From assembly GCA_041658405.1 (NCBI GenBank), contig JBBAAG010000001.1, positions 1-64,000 of the forward strand: DNA of 64,000 nucleotides. The letters run 5' to 3'. The DNA comes from Elusimicrobiota bacterium (GTDB lineage: Bacteria > Elusimicrobiota > UBA5214 > JBBAAG01). The notes beneath the pieces were generated by a model, which worked only from the letters and a program-made list of their open reading frames with translations, did not search any database and was not told where the DNA came from. A program made the translations under genes and the position numbers. Positions 60,858 through 64,000 of the stretch are shown in pieces. The first letter of the stretch is position 1; every line of letters starts with the position of its first letter.

Positions 60858-62585
60858 TTACGCCAGATGCGTCATAATTTCATCTAATGCCGCACCGGCA
60901 GGTACCATCGGGAACACGTTTTCTTCTTTCTCCACCCAGCAATCAATAATTACAGGTTTATCTTTTACTGCTAACGCTTTCTTCAATGCTTTTACTACGT
61001 CTTCTTTTTTATCTACACGGATACCCACTGCACCATACGCTTCCGCGAGTTTAACAAAATCAGGGACCAGCGCAGGACAGCCGTGATTCGGCCCGTCGCA
61101 TTTGGGGGAACAACTGTCCGTTTTGTGTAAACACACAGCGGAGTAGCGTTTCCCGTAGAATAACTGTTGCCACTGGCGTACCATCCCGAGATATGTGTTG
61201 TTTAGTATTACAACTATAACATTTGTTTTGTTTAATACCGCAGTTGCGAGTTCCTGGATGTTCATCTGAATACTTCCATCCCCTGCGATATCAATCACGG
61301 TTTTGTCAGGTAACGCAAACTTCGCGCCGATCGCTGCGGGAAAACCATAGCCCATAGTCCCTAACCCGCCGGAGGAAATAAATAATCTCGGTTTCTTCGC
61401 CTGATAAAACTGCGCGGCCCACATTTGGTTCTGCCCGACTTCGGTTGTAACAACAGCTTCGCCGTTGGTAAGTTTTGATATTTGTTCCACAACATACTGC
61501 GGGCGCAGTTTATTGTCTTGTGTATAAGTCAATGGCTGTTCTTTTTTCCATTTATTAATTTGTTTTAACCATTCCACATGCTTTGTCTTAGCTACGATTT
61601 TGTTGAGTTCACTGAGTACAACTTTGCAGTCGCCTACCACAGGGATATCGGTCTTAACATTTTTTGAGATTGATGTAGGATCAATGTCAATATGCACAAT
61701 CTTAGCTTTTTGCGCGAACGCTGTGAGTTTACCCGTACACCGGTCGTCAAATCTTGACCCTACTGCAATTATGAGGTCTGAGTTTTGCATTGCGTGGTTT
61801 GCCCAGTACATCCCATGCATACCAAGCATGCCAAGGGATAGTTCGTGATCCGGAGGGAACGCGCCGATTGCCATCAGTGTTGAGGTAACCAGGATCTCGC
61901 ATTTTTCCGCGAGTTCCAATAGTTCAGCGCTTGCATTCGATGCGATGACACCGCCGCCTATATAAAGCACCGGCTGTTTTGATGATGCAATCGCATCAGC
62001 AACACGTTTTATCTGCACAGGATGGCCTGTATAGTTTGGTTTATACGACCGGAGTTCAACTTTTTCCGGGTATACAAACTTAGTTTTCTGCCGGGAAACG
62101 TCTACTGGTATATCAATCAGCACAGGGCCCGGGCGGCCGGTTTTTGCGATATAGAATGCTTCACGTATAACTCTTGCGAGGTCCGCTACGTCCTTCACCA
62201 GATAATTATGTTTTGTAACAGGCCGTGTTATACCCGTGGTATCAGCTTCCTGGAACGCGTCATTACCAATAAGATTCGTCGCAACCTGGCCTGTAATTGC
62301 TACCATCGGGATGGAATCCATATACGCCGTAGCAAGCCCGGTTGTAAGATTTGTAGCTCCCGGGCCGGAAGTTGCAATGCAAACACCTACTTTTCCTGTT
62401 GAACGCGCATAACCGTCCGCCATATGCGCTGCGCCTTGTTCATGACGGGTAAGGATGAGTTTTATTTTGGAACCATAAAGCGCGTCAAATATCGGAAGTA
62501 ATACTCCGCCGGGGATACCAAACATTATATCCACGCCTTCTTTTGTTAAGCATTCAACTAAAATCTCTGAGCCAGTTTTTTCCAT
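60858..62585 (-). CDS. ilvB: Acetolactate synthase, large subunit
   Basis: A 575-residue thiamine-diphosphate enzyme, the first step of branched-chain amino acid synthesis. Landmarks: GIPGGVLLPIFDAL, RHEQGAAHMADGYARSTGKV (the ThDP Glu), ATSGPGATNL, and the Mg/ThDP site GDGSIQMNIQEL. The length is usual for IlvB. It follows ilvD by 36 bases on the same strand. No ilvN small subunit follows; the next genes are on the other strand. Confidence 0.95.
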   Translation of the reverse strand: MEKTGSEILVECLTKEGVDIMFGIPGGVLLPIFDALYGSKIKLILTRHEQGAAHMADGYARSTGKVGVCIATSGPGATNLTTGLATAYMDSIPMVAITGQVATNLIGNDAFQEADTTGITRPVTKHNYLVKDVADLARVIREAFYIAKTGRPGPVLIDIPVDVSRQKTKFVYPEKVELRSYKPNYTGHPVQIKRVADAIASSKQPVLYIGGGVIASNASAELLELAEKCEILVTSTLMAIGAFPPDHELSLGMLGMHGMYWANHAMQNSDLIIAVGSRFDDRCTGKLTAFAQKAKIVHIDIDPTSISKNVKTDIPVVGDCKVVLSELNKIVAKTKHVEWLKQINKWKKEQPLTYTQDNKLRPQYVVEQISKLTNGEAVVTTEVGQNQMWAAQFYQAKKPRLFISSGGLGTMGYGFPAAIGAKFALPDKTVIDIAGDGSIQMNIQELATAVLNKTNVIVVILNNTYLGMVRQWQQLFYGKRYSAVCLHKTDSCSPKCDGPNHGCPALVPDFVKLAEAYGAVGIRVDKKEDVVKALKKALAVKDKPVIIDCWVEKEENVFPMVPAGAALDEIMTHLA

Positions 62586-62621
62586 AAAAATAAATTCTTT
62601 CCCTGCCTTATTCCATAATTC

Positions 62622-64000
62622 CTATTTCAACACCGCGCCGGTATTTGCTGAAGATACAAGTTTTGCGTACCGCGAAAGATAGCCCGTGCGTACCTTTGGT
62701 TGTAACGGTTTAACTTTTGCTGTACGGATTTTTATATCCGCATCTGTCAGCCGTACAGTAAGCATACGGTTTGGGATATCAATTGTTATCATATCACCGT
62801 CCTCAACCACTGCGATCGGCCCGTTATCCGCAGCTTCCGGAGAAATATGCCCGATACACGGACCGCGGGTACCACCGGAGAATCTGCCGTCAGTAATTAA
62901 TGCTACGGATTCAGATAAGCCCATCCCTACAATTGCGGAGGTGGGGGATAACATTTCACGCATACCCGGCCCGCCCTTCGGTCCTTCATGCCGGATAACT
63001 ATTACAACGCCTTTATCAATTTTTTTGTCAGTGATAGCTTTCATTGCATCAGCTTCGCTGTTGAACACTTTGGCTTTACCTGTAAATGTAAGCATTTTAT
63101 CTTTAACAGCGGACTGTTTTACTACCGCGCCATCCGGTGCGAGATTGCCATGGAGTATCGCAATCCCGCCTTGTTTACCAAACGGATTATTTAATGATCT
63201 AATAATCTCGGGATCCAAGACTTTACCACTCGCCGCGATTTCTGTTATATCCCTGCCACTGACAGTAGCTGCGGTGTTTAGTTTACTTTTTAAGACTGAT
63301 AGTACCGCTGAAATACCGCCTGCGCGGTCAAGGTCTTCCATATACACATCCCCCGCGGGTTCAAGACGAACAATATTGGGGGTTGTTCTTGAGATATCAT
63401 CAAACTTTTTTAATGGTAACTCTATCCCGCATTCACGCGCGATTGCCGGAAGGTGAAGAACCGTATTTGTTGACCCGCCAAGCGCCATGTCCGCCATAAT
63501 AGCGTTATTAAACGCTTTCTCCGTCATTATACGTTTTGGGAGTAACGTTTGTTTTTCTATGAGTTCCACCACACGCATACCGGAATCATAGGCAATACGC
63601 CGTTTCTTTGCAGAGACCGCCGGCGCTGTTGCGCAACCCGGTAAACTCATACCCATTACTTCAGTTAAACACGCCATAGTATTGGCAGTGTATAATCCCT
63701 GGCATGAGCCCGCACCGGGACATGCACAGATTTCCACTGCGGATAGTGCAGCGTCATCCATTTTCCCGGCGGAGTACAACCCTACCGCCTCAAATGTATC
63801 GCGTACTAAAGACCTGTGTTTACCCGCATGAAAACCCGCAAGCATCGGCCCGGCAGTAACTACGATTGATGGTATATTCAACCGTGCAACTGCCATAAGC
63901 ATACCCGGGGTTATTTTATCACAGTTTGTCAGGAGTATCAGCCCGTCAAGCCCGTGTGCGCGTGCAACGCATTCTATGGAGTCCGTGATTAATTCACGGC
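62622..64000 (-). CDS. ilvD: Dihydroxy-acid dehydratase (5' part outside window)
   Basis: The C-terminal ~459 residues of IlvD. The frame is open past the ATG at 63902 to the edge of the window, through LTNCDKITPGM, which holds an Fe-S cluster Cys in this family, so that ATG is internal. Next come CACPGAGSCQG with another cluster Cys, GGSTNTVLHLPA and DGRFSGGTRGPCIGH. It dehydrates dihydroxy acids in valine, leucine and isoleucine synthesis. Confidence 0.95.
   Translation of the reverse strand, partial: RELITDSIECVARAHGLDGLILLTNCDKITPGMLMAVARLNIPSIVVTAGPMLAGFHAGKHRSLVRDTFEAVGLYSAGKMDDAALSAVEICACPGAGSCQGLYTANTMACLTEVMGMSLPGCATAPAVSAKKRRIAYDSGMRVVELIEKQTLLPKRIMTEKAFNNAIMADMALGGSTNTVLHLPAIARECGIELPLKKFDDISRTTPNIVRLEPAGDVYMEDLDRAGGISAVLSVLKSKLNTAATVSGRDITEIAASGKVLDPEIIRSLNNPFGKQGGIAILHGNLAPDGAVVKQSAVKDKMLTFTGKAKVFNSEADAMKAITDKKIDKGVVIVIRHEGPKGGPGMREMLSPTSAIVGMGLSESVALITDGRFSGGTRGPCIGHISPEAADNGPIAVVEDGDMITIDIPNRMLTVRLTDADIKIRTAKVKPLQPKVRTGYLSRYAKLVSSANTGAVLK

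Noticed and set aside
1..64000. CRISPR arrays, insertion sequences, rRNA genes, replication origin
   Set aside because: I saw no regularly spaced repeats, transposase motifs, rRNA-like stretches or origin-type boxes while reading the window.

Overview
The window looks like a chromosomal segment of an anaerobic, Gram-negative-type bacterium from a poorly cultured lineage. Anaerobic signs are an Rnf-type electron-transfer protein, indolepyruvate:ferredoxin oxidoreductase, many 4Fe-4S proteins and an archaeal-type split glutamate synthase. Outer-membrane signs are a lipoprotein binding protein and a small beta-barrel-like protein. The mix recalls Elusimicrobiota/Omnitrophota-like bacteria, but that is an impression, not a placement. 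Genes are dense, on both strands, with standard code.

Layout. 1-1677: 3' part of an apparent RnfD-RnfC fusion. 1669-7940: U32 peptidase, tRNA-Met(CAU), and a minus-strand operon of Lon-like protease, RF-1-domain protein, rhomboid protease and YbaB. 8120-23493: an AT-rich defence island with a PLD-SNF2 helicase, an AbiL/RloAB-type ATPase-TOPRIM pair with its own consensus promoter, a decayed RhuM-like gene, a type IIG-like methylase-nuclease, a HEPN protein, a Gabija-like GajA/GajB pair, and a protein with a nucleotide-cyclase-like pattern. 23631-34860: transport and envelope genes (sodium-solute symporter, CPBP protease, orphan ABC binding protein, phosphoesterase, 10-TM exporter, DUF4091 protein, beta-barrel-like protein, FGE-fold protein). 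34946-36063: radical SAM and FmdB proteins. 36095-49505: nitrogen assimilation (glutamine synthetase, ferredoxin, FAD oxidoreductase, three glutamate synthase pieces, a GAF-ANTAR antiterminator, a sigma-like factor, NAD synthetase, a second glutamate-synthase-like protein, a 50-residue Cys protein, CTP synthase). 49515-59279: aryl/2-oxoacid metabolism with two PaaK-ACT pairs and IorAB. 59392-60846: thioredoxin-like protein and two ferritin-like proteins. 60858-64000: IlvB and partial IlvD.

Strongest unexplained signals. (1) The HEPN gene sits between two imperfect ~80-bp direct repeats, each of which contains the methylase tail joined to the gajA head. This records insertion of a gene cassette into an existing methylase-gajA junction. 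The cyclase-like gene further on is flanked by a second, weaker pair of ~65-bp repeats. (2) Between the GAF-ANTAR gene and the sigma-like gene lies a consensus promoter followed by two hexaloop hairpins, as expected for an ANTAR target RNA. The second one could also free the ribosome-binding site of the sigma-like gene. (3) A 41-bp composite palindrome lies between the divergent paaK and thioredoxin-like genes.

No stretch above 300 bases lacks a gene. All functional calls come from reading motifs; no database search was run.
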